In this document: one piece after another, positions 1-8,813 of the stretch | Layout of the letters: every line of letters begins with the position of its first letter | Numbering within the stretch: the stretch's first letter is position 1 | Source: an uncultured Chloroflexota bacterium | Lineage (GTDB): Bacteria; Chloroflexota; Limnocylindria; Limnocylindrales; CSP1-4 | Assembly: GCA_903930745.1 (NCBI GenBank) | Contig: CAIYZX010000031.1 | Coordinates: 1-16,957, forward strand | Direction of reading: 5' to 3' | Length of the DNA stretch: 16,957 bases | The notes under the pieces: generated by a model | What the model was told of the DNA's origin: nothing | Databases searched by the model: none | What the model saw: the letters and a program-made list of their open reading frames with translations, nothing else | Translations under genes and position numbers: made by a program

Positions 1-426
1 CACTCCGGCGGCACCCTCGTCGTGGAGCCGCCGGTCGCGAAGCCCGGTGACCCGCTGCTTGTCCACGGGACCTTCCTCTGGTCGGACGCGGCCGTGACCA
101 TTGACCTGGTGGCCGCCGACGGGTCGGCGACACCCCTCGGGACGGGCGCGACCAACGGCAATGGCGCGCTTGAGACGGCCGTCGTCCTGCCCGAGTCGCT
201 GCGACCCGGCACCTACGCCGTTCGACTGTCGGAACCCGCCGGTGACACCAGGGAGGTGGAGCTGGTGGTTGACCCGGGCCTGCAGATCCCGGTCGCCTGG
301 CTCGTGGGCGGCATGGTGGCGGCCGTGCTGGTGCTGGTCACCGTTGCTCGGCTCCGTGCAGGAAACAGGGAAGGGACGCATCGGAGAGCGGGTAAACCCG
401 GCAGCGGCGATGCCTCGGGGTCGTAG
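1..426 (+). CDS. C-terminal part of an exported, membrane-anchored protein (5' end outside window)
   Basis: The frame is open from base 1 and ends at TAG 424-426, so the true start lies upstream; the GTG at 22 is only an internal codon. About 95 residues of beta-rich, Gly/Ala/Val/Thr-rich sequence come first. They include a PxxxxPGD-type opening and a RPGTYAVRLSEP segment typical of bacterial Ig-like or carbohydrate-binding-like sandwich domains on surface proteins. A single hydrophobic segment (about IPVAWLVGGMVAAVLVLVTVA) follows, then a basic tail (RLRAGNREGTHRRAGKPG). This arrangement predicts an outward-facing domain, one C-terminal membrane anchor and a short cytoplasmic tail. I do not recognise the family, and the missing N-terminus could carry the functional domain. 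The hybrid kinase gene starts 227 nt downstream. Confidence 0.75.
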   Translation, partial: HSGGTLVVEPPVAKPGDPLLVHGTFLWSDAAVTIDLVAADGSATPLGTGATNGNGALETAVVLPESLRPGTYAVRLSEPAGDTREVELVVDPGLQIPVAWLVGGMVAAVLVLVTVARLRAGNREGTHRRAGKPGSGDASGS

Positions 427-653
427 GCGAGTGCTGACATGCATGCCGCCCGGCGGACTGTTGTTGCCCCCCACGAATGGGCCTGTGCACGAATCCGGGC
501 GTTGACCCCTACTCTTCGGCGTGACGGAGCTGTCCCGAACCCGGGGGGGCGAGAGGCACGCGCCGTCACGCCGAGGTCCGGCCTCATCTACCACAGCAGC
601 ATCGATCGTGGCAGCTACTCCCGGCCGTCCGGGGACGGACCGGTGGCTGGGTG

Positions 654-3600
654 ATGCCCGCGAGACGATCGGGCAGGTCGCCGGCCCCGCCGCCCTCCCC
701 AGAGCAGGCCCGGAGGGCGGAGCCGTCGTTTGCGGCGCGTGGCATCACGGAGCGCCAGCTGGAGATCGCCCAGGAGGCGGGCCGGATCCTTGCCGCCGCA
801 TCCGACCCCGAGGAGGCCATCCCCGCCCTGCTGCGTGTCCTCCACGGGGCCGGCGAGTGGGACTTCGCCCGGTTCCTGGTCTACGACCCGCTGGCGGGTG
901 TCCTGCGCGCCTCACCGGGCTGGACCATCGCAGACGAGCGGTCGGCGCCGCTGCTCGACCTGGTCGGCGACCGTGATGCCTCCATCACCTCGGGGTTCAC
1001 CGGCCTCGCCTGGGAATCCGGCGCCACGGTCTGGGTGGACGACCTCGCCGGGGACCTTGGCAGCCTCCCCGCGGGCGAGCTTGGTCTCGCCGGGTTCACC
1101 TCGGCGGCATATGTGCCCGCGATGGCCGACGAGCAGCCGAGGGGCATGCTGGAGCTCTACCGGCGCGCACGGGCGGAGCGTGAGCCCATCGCCGTGCGGC
1201 TGCTGGATGCGCTGGGCGAGCAGCTGGGCTACTTCCTGACAAGGATGACCCGCGCCGCCGCGGCAACGGAGGGTCCGGGGGAGATCGACGGCGAACGGGT
1301 GGGCCTCGCCTCGCTGGCGAGGTTCCCGGGCGAGAGCCCGTTCCCGGTCATGCGGGTAGGACCGGACGGGCTGCTCGCGTACGTCAACGAGCCCGCCCGG
1401 CGGCTTCTCGGCTCCGAAGTTGGCCAGGCGCTGCCGTCCGCCCTGGAGCGGTCCTTCGGGGACGTGCTGCGGTCCGGACAGGCTCGCGAGGTGGAGACCA
1501 CGCACGGGGAGCGGACCCTGCTCCTGCACCTCGTGCCTGCCGGACACGGGGGCGAGACGAACGTCTTCGGGGTGGAGGTCACGTCCCGGGTGCGGGCGGA
1601 GCGGGCACTGCGGGAGAGCGAGGCCGCGATCACCGGCCTCTACCGGGTGGCCGCAGACCCCTCGCTGTCGCTGGCGGACCAGCTGCGGCGCCTGACCAAC
1701 CTCGTTGTGGCACGGTTTGGCAGGGGCTCCGCGATCATCAGCCGGATCGTGCCCAACGGCCTCGAGGTGATGGAGGCGAACGCCTTCGACCCGAGAGTCG
1801 CGCCCGGGTTCGTCTTCAGCGGCGAGCACACCTACTCGTGGGAGGCCCTGCGCCGGGACGAGCTGGTGGCCATCTGGGACGCGCATGCCCAGCCCGAGTG
1901 GCGCGAGCACCCCGCGACGGTCACATACGGCCTGAGGGCGTTCGTCGGCGCGCCGCTCCGGGTGGGTGGCCGCCTGTTCGGCTCCGTGGCCTGGTCCAGC
2001 CCGTTCGCCCGCCCGCGCCCCTTCCGCCCCGCGGACCTTGACTACGTTCGCCTCGTCGCCGAGTGGATCGGCACGGCCATCGAGCGCGACGAGGCGACGC
2101 GGGCGCTCGCAGCCGCGAACGAGGGCCTTGAGGCCGCCGCGGAGCGCGCCGTCGCGCTGGCCAACCGGGCCGAGACGGCGAGCAGGTCCAAGAGCCTCTT
2201 CCTCGCCACCATGAGCCACGAGATCCGCACGCCCCTGCACGGCCTGCTGGGCATGGTCCAGGTCTTGGAAGGGATGCCCCTGGACGCTGAGCAGATCCGC
2301 GCGGTGGGCCTCATCCGCGGCTCCGGCGACCAGCTCATGGCAATCATCGACGACGTCCTGGATCTCGCCAACGTGGAGAGCGGGCAGATGGAGCTGCGCG
2401 ACCGCCCGTTCCAGCTGGCGCGTGTCCTGGAGGAGGCGGTGGCGCCGTTCGGCCAGGGCGCACGCGGCAAGGGGTTGGACGTCGCGGTGCACGTGGACCC
2501 TGCTGCGGCGGGCACCCTGCTGGGCGATCCCGGCCGGCTGCGCCAGGTCGTGTCAAAGCTGGTCTCCAACGCCGTGAAGTTCACCGCAAGCGGCTGGGTG
2601 CGGATCAGCGCCACGACAGCGCCATCCACGGGGACCCTCCGCATCGCCGTGGCGGACAGCGGCATCGGCATCGACCCGGCGGAGCACGAACGGATCTTCG
2701 AGCCGTTCACGCAGACGGACGCCTCCATGCAGCGCCTGCACCAGGGTGGCGGCCTGGGGCTCGCGATCGCCTCCCGGCTTGCCGGGCTGATGGGCGGCAG
2801 CATCGACGTGGACAGCGCGCCCGGCGCGGGCTCCACGTTCACGCTCCGCCTGCCGCTTCGCATGGCGGCGGCGGACGCGGTCGTCGCGGACGTGGCTCCG
2901 GCGGGTGACGCGGGTCCCCGCACCGTGCTCGTGGTGGAGGACACGCCGCTGAGTCGCGAGATCGCGATCCGGTTCCTCCAGCGTGACGGACACGAGGTCC
3001 TGGTCGCGATGGACGGCCGCGAGGCGCTGGACATCCTGGCCGATCACGAGGTGGACATCGTCCTGATGGACTGCCAGATGCCGGGCATGGACGGCTACGA
3101 GACCACGCGCATCATCCGCGAGCGGGAGCTGGATGCCCGCCTGGTGCGCCTGCCCATCGTGGCCGTCACGGCCAACGCCTTCGCGGACGACCGGGCACGT
3201 GCATTCGAATCCGGGATGGACGGGTTCCTGCCCAAGCCGTACCGTGCGGACGATCTCCTGGCGTTCGTCCGGCGTTTCGCGGCCAATCCCGGCGAGCGGG
3301 TCGTGCGGCCGCGCCTGGCCGCGGAGGCGGGGAGCCACTGGCAGCGTTCGGCGCCGCAGGAGCACAGCCCCGGTGAAACGATGCCGCCCGCGAGTGGCGG
3401 TCTGCCTGCCGTCCCGGTGCCGCTGCCGGCCGGCCTCTCGGAGCTCGCTGCCCTGGGCGTCCCGTCCAGCACGATCGGGGAGATCCTGCGGGCCTTCGTG
3501 GTGGACGGCGACCACCTGATGAGCGACATGCGCGAGGGCCTGGACGGCTGGAACCGGCAGGCCGTCCAGGAGGCTGCCCGAAGCCTGGCGGAACCGGCCG

Positions 3601-3755
3601 CCACGATTGGCCTGGACGCGCTCGTGGCCGCCTGCCGGAGCCTCGCCGCAGCCGGCGAGCCGGACCTGCGGCCCAGGGTGGCGCTCGTTGAGGGCACGTA
3701 CCGGGAGGCCGCGCAGCGGGCGCGGGCGATCGCCGCCGTGCTGCCCGTCGCCTGA
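654..3755 (+). CDS. Hybrid sensor histidine kinase, GAF-PAS-GAF-HisKA-HATPase-REC with a degenerate C-terminal HPt
   Basis: This is a 1,033-residue protein with no evident transmembrane segment, so it is probably a cytoplasmic sensor. Approximate domain order is GAF (40-200), PAS (221-320), second GAF (324-477), coiled coil (480-515), HisKA (515-580), HATPase_c (about 625-740), receiver (755-873) and an HPt-like helical domain (930-1030). The H-box MSHEIRTPLHG carries phospho-accepting H522. The N-box Asn is N639, the G1 box DSGIGI starts at D668, the F-box is IFEPFTQ, and the G2 box GGGLGLAI lies near 698. In the receiver the acidic pair is E762/D763, the phospho-acceptor is D806 (MDCQMPGMDG) and the conserved Lys is K861. 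In the HPt-like domain the position expected to be His is R976. Start codons GTG 651 and ATG 654 are adjacent; ATG is preferred, with only a weak GGTGG at 642-646. No response-regulator gene is adjacent, so the ligand and output are unknown. Confidence 0.93.
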   Translation: MPARRSGRSPAPPPSPEQARRAEPSFAARGITERQLEIAQEAGRILAAASDPEEAIPALLRVLHGAGEWDFARFLVYDPLAGVLRASPGWTIADERSAPLLDLVGDRDASITSGFTGLAWESGATVWVDDLAGDLGSLPAGELGLAGFTSAAYVPAMADEQPRGMLELYRRARAEREPIAVRLLDALGEQLGYFLTRMTRAAAATEGPGEIDGERVGLASLARFPGESPFPVMRVGPDGLLAYVNEPARRLLGSEVGQALPSALERSFGDVLRSGQAREVETTHGERTLLLHLVPAGHGGETNVFGVEVTSRVRAERALRESEAAITGLYRVAADPSLSLADQLRRLTNLVVARFGRGSAIISRIVPNGLEVMEANAFDPRVAPGFVFSGEHTYSWEALRRDELVAIWDAHAQPEWREHPATVTYGLRAFVGAPLRVGGRLFGSVAWSSPFARPRPFRPADLDYVRLVAEWIGTAIERDEATRALAAANEGLEAAAERAVALANRAETASRSKSLFLATMSHEIRTPLHGLLGMVQVLEGMPLDAEQIRAVGLIRGSGDQLMAIIDDVLDLANVESGQMELRDRPFQLARVLEEAVAPFGQGARGKGLDVAVHVDPAAAGTLLGDPGRLRQVVSKLVSNAVKFTASGWVRISATTAPSTGTLRIAVADSGIGIDPAEHERIFEPFTQTDASMQRLHQGGGLGLAIASRLAGLMGGSIDVDSAPGAGSTFTLRLPLRMAAADAVVADVAPAGDAGPRTVLVVEDTPLSREIAIRFLQRDGHEVLVAMDGREALDILADHEVDIVLMDCQMPGMDGYETTRIIRERELDARLVRLPIVAVTANAFADDRARAFESGMDGFLPKPYRADDLLAFVRRFAANPGERVVRPRLAAEAGSHWQRSAPQEHSPGETMPPASGGLPAVPVPLPAGLSELAALGVPSSTIGEILRAFVVDGDHLMSDMREGLDGWNRQAVQEAARSLAEPAATIGLDALVAACRSLAAAGEPDLRPRVALVEGTYREAAQRARAIAAVLPVA

Positions 3756-3792
3756 GGCGATCCCGTTCCGGGCGGTCTCCGGTTCCGTGCCG

Positions 3793-3798
3793 GACAAT
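3793..3798 (+). promoter_or_regulatory. Candidate -10 hexamer for a leaderless uvrC transcript
   Basis: GACAAT lies 6 nt before the chosen uvrC GTG, where no purine-rich Shine-Dalgarno is present. The spacing would put the transcript start at or next to the start codon. It departs from TANNNT at the first base and no clear -35 box is visible. It also overlaps a weak inverted repeat, TCCGG/CCGGA (3778-3782 and 3790-3794). Confidence 0.25.
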
Positions 3799-3804
3799 GG
3801 CGCC

Positions 3805-5661
3805 GTGACCCCTGAGCTCAAGGCCACCCTGGCCACCCTCCCGGACCGTCCCGGCGTCTACCTCATGAAGGACGCCAAGGGTGACGTGCTGTACGTGGGC
3901 AAGGCGCAGAGCCTCCGCAGCCGCGTCCGCAGCTACTGGCAGAAGCAGGCGGCGGGTGCCCGGGGCGAGGTCCACCGGATCCGCCAGGCCATCGACCGCG
4001 TGGTGGATCTCGAGGTCACCGAGGTGGACAGCGTGTCGGAGGCGCTGCTCCTCGAGGCCAACCTGATCAAGCGCTACAGGCCGCGCTTCAACGTCCGCCT
4101 CAAGGACGACAAGAGCTACCCGTACATCAAGGTCACGCTCGCGGACGACTTCCCGCGCATCGAGCGGACCCGCAAGCTCCCGTCGGATGGCTCCCGGTAC
4201 TTCGGGCCGTACGCCTCCGCCTCGTCGGTGGACGAGGCGATGAACCTGGTGCGCCGTCTCTTCCCGTTCCGGACGTGCAACCTGGAGATCCGCGACGGCG
4301 AGAAGGCCCTCTCGCGTCCCTGCCTGCTCTACCACATCAAGCGCTGCCAGGGCCCGTGCGTGGGGGCGATCTCCAAGGCCGCGTACCGGCGGGACATCGG
4401 CCAGGTGGAGCTCTTCCTGGAGGGCAACGCGGACACGCTCGTGGAGGGCCTGGAGCACGAGATGCACGTCGCGTCAGAGGAGATGGCCTACGAGAAGGCC
4501 GCCGTCCTGCGCGACAAGGTCCGGGCCATCGAGCGGACGATGGAGAGCCAGAAGATGGCCGCCTTCGCGCGGACGGAGCTGGACCTCGTGGCGCTCGCCC
4601 GCAAGGACGACCAGGCGGCCGTGCAGCTGTTCGTGGTCCGCAACGGCAAGATGCTGGGTCGCGACGTCTTCTTCCTCGACGCCCACCACGACGTGGCCGA
4701 CGACGAGGTGATCGCCTCGTTCCTGGAGCAGTACTACGCCCGGGCGACCAGCGTGCCGCGCGAGGTCCTGGTCCCGCGATCCGTCACGGACACGGCGGTC
4801 CTGGAGGCGTTCCTGGCCGGCCGGCGGGGGAGCGGGGTCACGCTGCGGACGCCCCAGCGCGGCGAGAAGCGCGAGCTGATGGAGCTGGCCACGCGGAACG
4901 CGCACGAGGCGCTGGCGCGGGAGGCCGCCCGGTGGCTGGCGGACGAGGGCCGGACGCTGGGCGCGCTGACGGAGCTGGCCGAGGCGCTGCGCCTGCCCGG
5001 GCCGCCGATGCGCATCGAGTGCTACGACATCTCCAACTTCCAGGGCGCGCAGTCCGTTGGCTCCATGGTGGTCTTCGAGGAGGGCCGGCCGCGGTCAGGG
5101 GAGTACCGGCGGTTCCAGATCAAGACGGTGGAGGGGCCGAACGACTTCGCGAGCCACCAGGAGGTGCTGCGGCGCAGGTTCCGGGGCACGAAGACGGGCG
5201 AGGAGGGGAGCGAGGAGGAGCGCCGCTGGGCGATGCCGGACCTCGTCATCATCGACGGCGGCAAGGGCCAGGTGAGCGCCGCGCGCGAGGTGCTGGTGGA
5301 GCTTGGGCTCGCCGACCTGCCCATGGTGGGCCTCGCCAAGGAGCGCGAGGAGCTGGTGCTGCCGGATTCCGACGAGCTGGTGGTGCTGCCGGCCACGTCC
5401 CAGGCGCTCTACCTCGTGCAGCGGCTGCGCGACGAGGCGCACCGGTTCGCCATCACGTACCACCGGAGCCTGCGGGCGAAGAAGCAGGCGAAGTCCGTCT
5501 TCGACGACCTGCCGGGCGTGGGTCCGAAGCGCAAGCGCGAGCTCCTCAAGGTCTTCGGGTCCGCCAAGCGGGTGCGGGAGGCGCCTGTGGAGCAGATCGC
5601 TGCCGTGCCCGGCATCGGGGCGGCGCTGGCCCAGCGGATCAAGGAGCACCTGGAGGCCTGA
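3805..5661 (+). CDS. uvrC: Excinuclease ABC subunit C (UvrC)
   Basis: UvrC makes the dual incisions on both sides of a lesion in UvrABC nucleotide excision repair. The 618-residue length is normal for the family. The N-terminal GIY-YIG nuclease (about 12-92) shows GVYLMKD and YVGKA. Four cysteines, C158-X14-C173-X7-C181-X3-C185, match the cluster reported to bind [4Fe-4S] in E. coli UvrC. A UVR motif for UvrB contact lies at about 210-245. The C-terminal RNase H-like nuclease has Asp residues at D408 (ECYDISN) and D484 (IIDGGKGQ), plus an RDEAHRFA motif. Tandem helix-hairpin-helix motifs (LPGVGPKRK, VPGIGAALA) fill about 565-618. I chose GTG 3805 because the product then begins a short distance before LPDRPGVYLMKD, as in most UvrCs. 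GTG 3787 is an in-frame alternative. No Shine-Dalgarno sequence precedes 3805, and GACAAT at 3793-3798 suggests possible leaderless expression. Confidence 0.97.
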   Translation: MTPELKATLATLPDRPGVYLMKDAKGDVLYVGKAQSLRSRVRSYWQKQAAGARGEVHRIRQAIDRVVDLEVTEVDSVSEALLLEANLIKRYRPRFNVRLKDDKSYPYIKVTLADDFPRIERTRKLPSDGSRYFGPYASASSVDEAMNLVRRLFPFRTCNLEIRDGEKALSRPCLLYHIKRCQGPCVGAISKAAYRRDIGQVELFLEGNADTLVEGLEHEMHVASEEMAYEKAAVLRDKVRAIERTMESQKMAAFARTELDLVALARKDDQAAVQLFVVRNGKMLGRDVFFLDAHHDVADDEVIASFLEQYYARATSVPREVLVPRSVTDTAVLEAFLAGRRGSGVTLRTPQRGEKRELMELATRNAHEALAREAARWLADEGRTLGALTELAEALRLPGPPMRIECYDISNFQGAQSVGSMVVFEEGRPRSGEYRRFQIKTVEGPNDFASHQEVLRRRFRGTKTGEEGSEEERRWAMPDLVIIDGGKGQVSAAREVLVELGLADLPMVGLAKEREELVLPDSDELVVLPATSQALYLVQRLRDEAHRFAITYHRSLRAKKQAKSVFDDLPGVGPKRKRELLKVFGSAKRVREAPVEQIAAVPGIGAALAQRIKEHLEA

Positions 5662-5677
5662 GGCCTTTGCGGCCGGC

Positions 5678-5701
5678 GCCCGCTGTCACGTCGCAGCGGG
5701 C
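5678..5701 (+). terminator. Strong hairpin after uvrC, possible terminator
   Basis: GCCCGCTG (5678-5685) and CAGCGGGC (5694-5701) form a perfect 8-bp stem with an 8-nt loop, starting 17 nt after the uvrC stop. The stem is GC-rich but no T-tract follows, so it is not a textbook intrinsic terminator. It could be a weak or Rho-assisted terminator, or an RNA-stability element for uvrC mRNA. Confidence 0.5.
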
Positions 5702-5728
5702 TCCGCGTCTCTGGTGGCGAGGACCACC

Positions 5729-5733
5729 GGAGG
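5729..5733 (+). promoter_or_regulatory. Shine-Dalgarno GGAGG that favours the ATG start of the DUF2339 gene
   Basis: GGAGG sits 6 nt before ATG 5740 but only 3 nt before the adjacent GTG 5737, so ATG is the better start. A small stem, GGTGG (5713-5717) with CCACC (5724-5728), ends directly against this site. It may modulate access to the ribosome binding site. Confidence 0.6.
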
Positions 5734-5739
5734 CGAGTG

Positions 5740-8700
5740 ATGGACAGGCACGAGACACCCGTATCGCTGGTAGAGCTGCGGCTCGCCAACCTCGAGCTGC
5801 GCATGAGCCGCATCGAGGAACGGCTGGGCGCGGAGCCGGATGCGGCGGTTGCGCCCTGGCCGGCGGCTCCCGCTGTCCCCGCGCCTCCGCCTGCTCCGGT
5901 GTGGGTTGCTCCGGCCCCCGCCCCGGCTGCACCCGCCGCGCCGGCAGCGGATCGCCCGCTCTGGACGCCCACCCAGCACGTGCGTGCGGCAATCGTCCCG
6001 GAGCGGATCGTCGGCGACGCCGCGAGCGCCCCGCTGGAGCCCATCCGTCCCGTCCTGCTGCCCCCGGAGCCCGAGATCGCCCCGGCGCCGGCCCTCACGC
6101 TCAAGGACTTCGAGGAGCGCTTCGCGGGTCGCGCGCTCGCCTGGATCGGCGGCATCGCCCTCGTGGCCGCGGCGGTCTTCTTCCTGTCGCTCGCCTTCAG
6201 CCGTGGCTGGATCACGGAGCCCATGCGCGTCCTGATCGGACTCGTTGGCGGTGGCGTGGCCTTCGGTGCCGGTGCCGTCCTCCTGGACAGGCGGAACGCG
6301 CTGATCGGCAACGTGCTCACCGGCGTCGGCGTTGGCGTGGTGGAGATCGCCCTCTTCGCCGCCACCCGCCTGTACAACCTGCTGCCCGCCGAGGCGGGCC
6401 TGGCGGGCGCCCTGGTGGTCGCCGTGGTCGCGGCCGCCACCGCCATCCGGTTCGACGCCCGCCCGGTGGCCGTCTACGGTCTCGTTGCGGCGCTGATCGC
6501 CCCGCCCGTGATGGGCGCCGGCGCCACGCTGCTCACGCTGCTGTTCATGGCGGTGATCCTTGGGGGCACCACGGCCATCGCGCTGTTCCGCACGTGGGTC
6601 TGGCTGCCGCCGCTGGGGTTCGTCCTCGCGGCTCCGCAGCTGGCCTCGTGGCTCGTTGGCGAGGCTGACCCGGTCCAGGCCGTGATCGCGCTCGCGGGCT
6701 TCTGGCTGGTCAACACCGTGGCCGCTGCCGGCGAGGAGGCGCGAATCAGGCGTGACGATCTCCGCCCGTCCAGTGCATCTCTCGTCCTCGCCAGCGGCAC
6801 GTTCCTGCTCTGGGGGATCTTCGAGACGCTTGGTGGACCGTTCGCAGGTCTCCGGGGCTTCGCGATCGGGCTCGCGTCCATCGCCCACCTGCTCGTGGCG
6901 TCGTGGTTCCTCGCCCGGCAGGGGTTGCAGCACCTGTTCGGCACGCTCGTTGGCGGTGCCGGCATCGCGCTCCTCGCCCTGGCGAGCTTCGTCCAGCTGG
7001 GTGCCCCGGCGGTGCCCGTTGCCTGGGCCGCGGAGGCCGTCGCCCTGGCGTGGCTCGCCGTGCGGCGCCACCACGCGTGGTCCGCGCTGGCCGCCGTGGT
7101 CCTCGGCTCGCTGGCCGTGCTGCACGTGGTGGTCGTGGAGTACCCCCTGGAGGCGGTGGGCCTCGCGGCCACCCCGTACTTCGGGACGCCCCTGCTGCAC
7201 CCGGCGGGAGGTTCGCTGCTTGCGGTGATCGCCGCGCTGGTCGTCGCCATCGCGATCATTCCCAGCCGTACCGTCCGGTCCGTGCTGGCCGGCATCGCCG
7301 TCGTCATCGCCGCGTACGGGGCCACGTTCGAGGTGGCCGGACCCGCCCTCGCCGGCACGCTGGTCGCACTCGCGCTCGCCGGCCTGCTCGCGGACCGCGG
7401 CATCGCGCATCTCGCCGTTGACGACACCATCCTGCCCGCAGCACGCGCCGGCGCTGCGCACTGGGCCGCCTCGCTGGCCGCCCTCGTGCCCACCGCGTTC
7501 GCACTCATGGCCCTCGTGACCGTGGAGGTCCCCGGCGGCCAGTGGATCGACCCGGCGCGGACGCCGTTCCTCGTCCCGGGCTGCCTGTCGGTGGCGATCG
7601 TGCTCGCCGGTCTCGTCGCCGCCTGGCCGCTGCTGCCCGCCCGCCTGCTCCGCGGTCTCCTGGCGGCAACTGGGATCGCGGTGCTGGCGTGGACGGTCCC
7701 CACCCAGGTGGTGGAGCAGTCGCGGATCGCGCTGCTCGTGCTCCTGCTGCCCGCCGGCGTGCTCCTTGACCGCGTGGTCGCGCTCCGGCCATCGCGGGCC
7801 GACCTGGCCACCGCGGGCCTTGGCGCAGCAATCCCGGTCGCGTCCGTCGCGGGCGCGCTTGCCTGGGTCCTTGCGCTCCTCACCGCGCTGGCGTGGTCCC
7901 TGAACCCCTTCGAGCACCACGACCTGCCCGCCGTTCCGTTCACGGACCAGGCGGCGCTCGCCGGCGCGCTGCTCGTGGGTTCGCTGCTGGCCGCTGCCCG
8001 GTGGCTGCAGGTGTCCGACGGACGCCGAGCCGCCGTGATCGCCGCGCTGCTGGTCTCCGCGGAGGTCGCCACCCGCGAGCTGGGGATCGCCTGGTTCGCA
8101 ACGGCCTGGCTGGGCCTGGGCGTGATCGCGGCGAAGCTGCACCGCATGCGTGGCGCCGCCGAGCGCCCGTACCGCATCACGGAGGTGGTGCTGGTGGGCC
8201 TCGCGGCGCTCGCCGCGCTGGTCGTGGTCGCCGCGCCTCACAACCTCTGGATCGACCCATACGTCACCACGGGTGGCGAGCGGCTCGTCGCCTGGTGGTG
8301 GGTGCCGTTCGCCGCATTCACCGTCGCGTGGGCCGACAAGGCACGGAGTGCAGAGCAGGGACGGCCGCGGACGACGCTGGAGGCGCTTGCCGTTGGCACG
8401 TTCGTCTACGCCGTGAGCGTCGCGGTCGTGGACGTGTTCCACCGTGGAGTGGGCGGCGCCATCGCGACCGAGGAGCTGGCCAAGCAGGCCCAGGTCGCCC
8501 TGTCCGTCTGGTGGACGGCCTCGGGTGCGGGTCTGCTGGTCGTCGGGCTGGCGAAGGCCCGCCCGAACGCCCGCCACGGCGGGTTTGGGCTGCTGGGCCT
8601 CGCCACCGCCAAGGTGGTGCTCGTGGACATGGCGTCCATGGACGTCGCATACCGCGCGCTCGTGCTGTTCGGGCTTGGCCTGCTGCTGCTGGCGAGCGCT

Positions 8701-8775
8701 TGGGCGGTGGGCAGGTTCCGCGGCCCGGGCACGCACTCGGGAAGGCACGGCGTGCGGGGGCACAGCGCCATCTGA
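5740..8775 (+). CDS. DUF2339 family polytopic membrane protein
   Basis: This protein of 1,011 residues belongs, by overall pattern, to the DUF2339 family of large predicted membrane proteins of unknown function. A short amphipathic helix (about residues 8-30, LVELRLANLELRMSRIEERLG) probably forms a coiled coil. A Pro/Ala-rich linker of roughly 90 residues follows. From about residue 130 onward the chain is almost continuously hydrophobic, and I would expect well over twenty membrane segments. The first part of the core (LAWIGGIALVAAAVFFLSLAF, then a RGWI...R.LIGL block and RLYNLLP) resembles the conserved N-terminal DUF2339 region. No catalytic motif or transporter signature is visible. The GGAGG at 5729-5733 supports ATG 5740. 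The gene lies between hairpin-bearing gaps, downstream of uvrC and 69 nt upstream of secD, and is probably its own transcription unit. Its biochemical role is unknown. Confidence 0.9.
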   Translation: MDRHETPVSLVELRLANLELRMSRIEERLGAEPDAAVAPWPAAPAVPAPPPAPVWVAPAPAPAAPAAPAADRPLWTPTQHVRAAIVPERIVGDAASAPLEPIRPVLLPPEPEIAPAPALTLKDFEERFAGRALAWIGGIALVAAAVFFLSLAFSRGWITEPMRVLIGLVGGGVAFGAGAVLLDRRNALIGNVLTGVGVGVVEIALFAATRLYNLLPAEAGLAGALVVAVVAAATAIRFDARPVAVYGLVAALIAPPVMGAGATLLTLLFMAVILGGTTAIALFRTWVWLPPLGFVLAAPQLASWLVGEADPVQAVIALAGFWLVNTVAAAGEEARIRRDDLRPSSASLVLASGTFLLWGIFETLGGPFAGLRGFAIGLASIAHLLVASWFLARQGLQHLFGTLVGGAGIALLALASFVQLGAPAVPVAWAAEAVALAWLAVRRHHAWSALAAVVLGSLAVLHVVVVEYPLEAVGLAATPYFGTPLLHPAGGSLLAVIAALVVAIAIIPSRTVRSVLAGIAVVIAAYGATFEVAGPALAGTLVALALAGLLADRGIAHLAVDDTILPAARAGAAHWAASLAALVPTAFALMALVTVEVPGGQWIDPARTPFLVPGCLSVAIVLAGLVAAWPLLPARLLRGLLAATGIAVLAWTVPTQVVEQSRIALLVLLLPAGVLLDRVVALRPSRADLATAGLGAAIPVASVAGALAWVLALLTALAWSLNPFEHHDLPAVPFTDQAALAGALLVGSLLAAARWLQVSDGRRAAVIAALLVSAEVATRELGIAWFATAWLGLGVIAAKLHRMRGAAERPYRITEVVLVGLAALAALVVVAAPHNLWIDPYVTTGGERLVAWWWVPFAAFTVAWADKARSAEQGRPRTTLEALAVGTFVYAVSVAVVDVFHRGVGGAIATEELAKQAQVALSVWWTASGAGLLVVGLAKARPNARHGGFGLLGLATAKVVLVDMASMDVAYRALVLFGLGLLLLASAWAVGRFRGPGTHSGRHGVRGHSAI

Positions 8776-8813
8776 CGGGACCTGTCGCACCACGTTCCGG
8801 GGCGGGCCACACG

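Noticed and set aside
521..976. GTG-started frame preceded by TACTCT (510-515), resembling a leaderless gene
   Set aside because: Most of it overlaps the kinase GAF domain in another frame, and the product is low-complexity. TACTCT might still be a kinase promoter element but has no -35 match and lies far from 654.
4275..6668. 797-codon plus-strand frame overlapping uvrC and the DUF2339 gene
   Set aside because: The product is Gly/Ala/Arg-rich without domains and crosses two well-supported genes in another frame.
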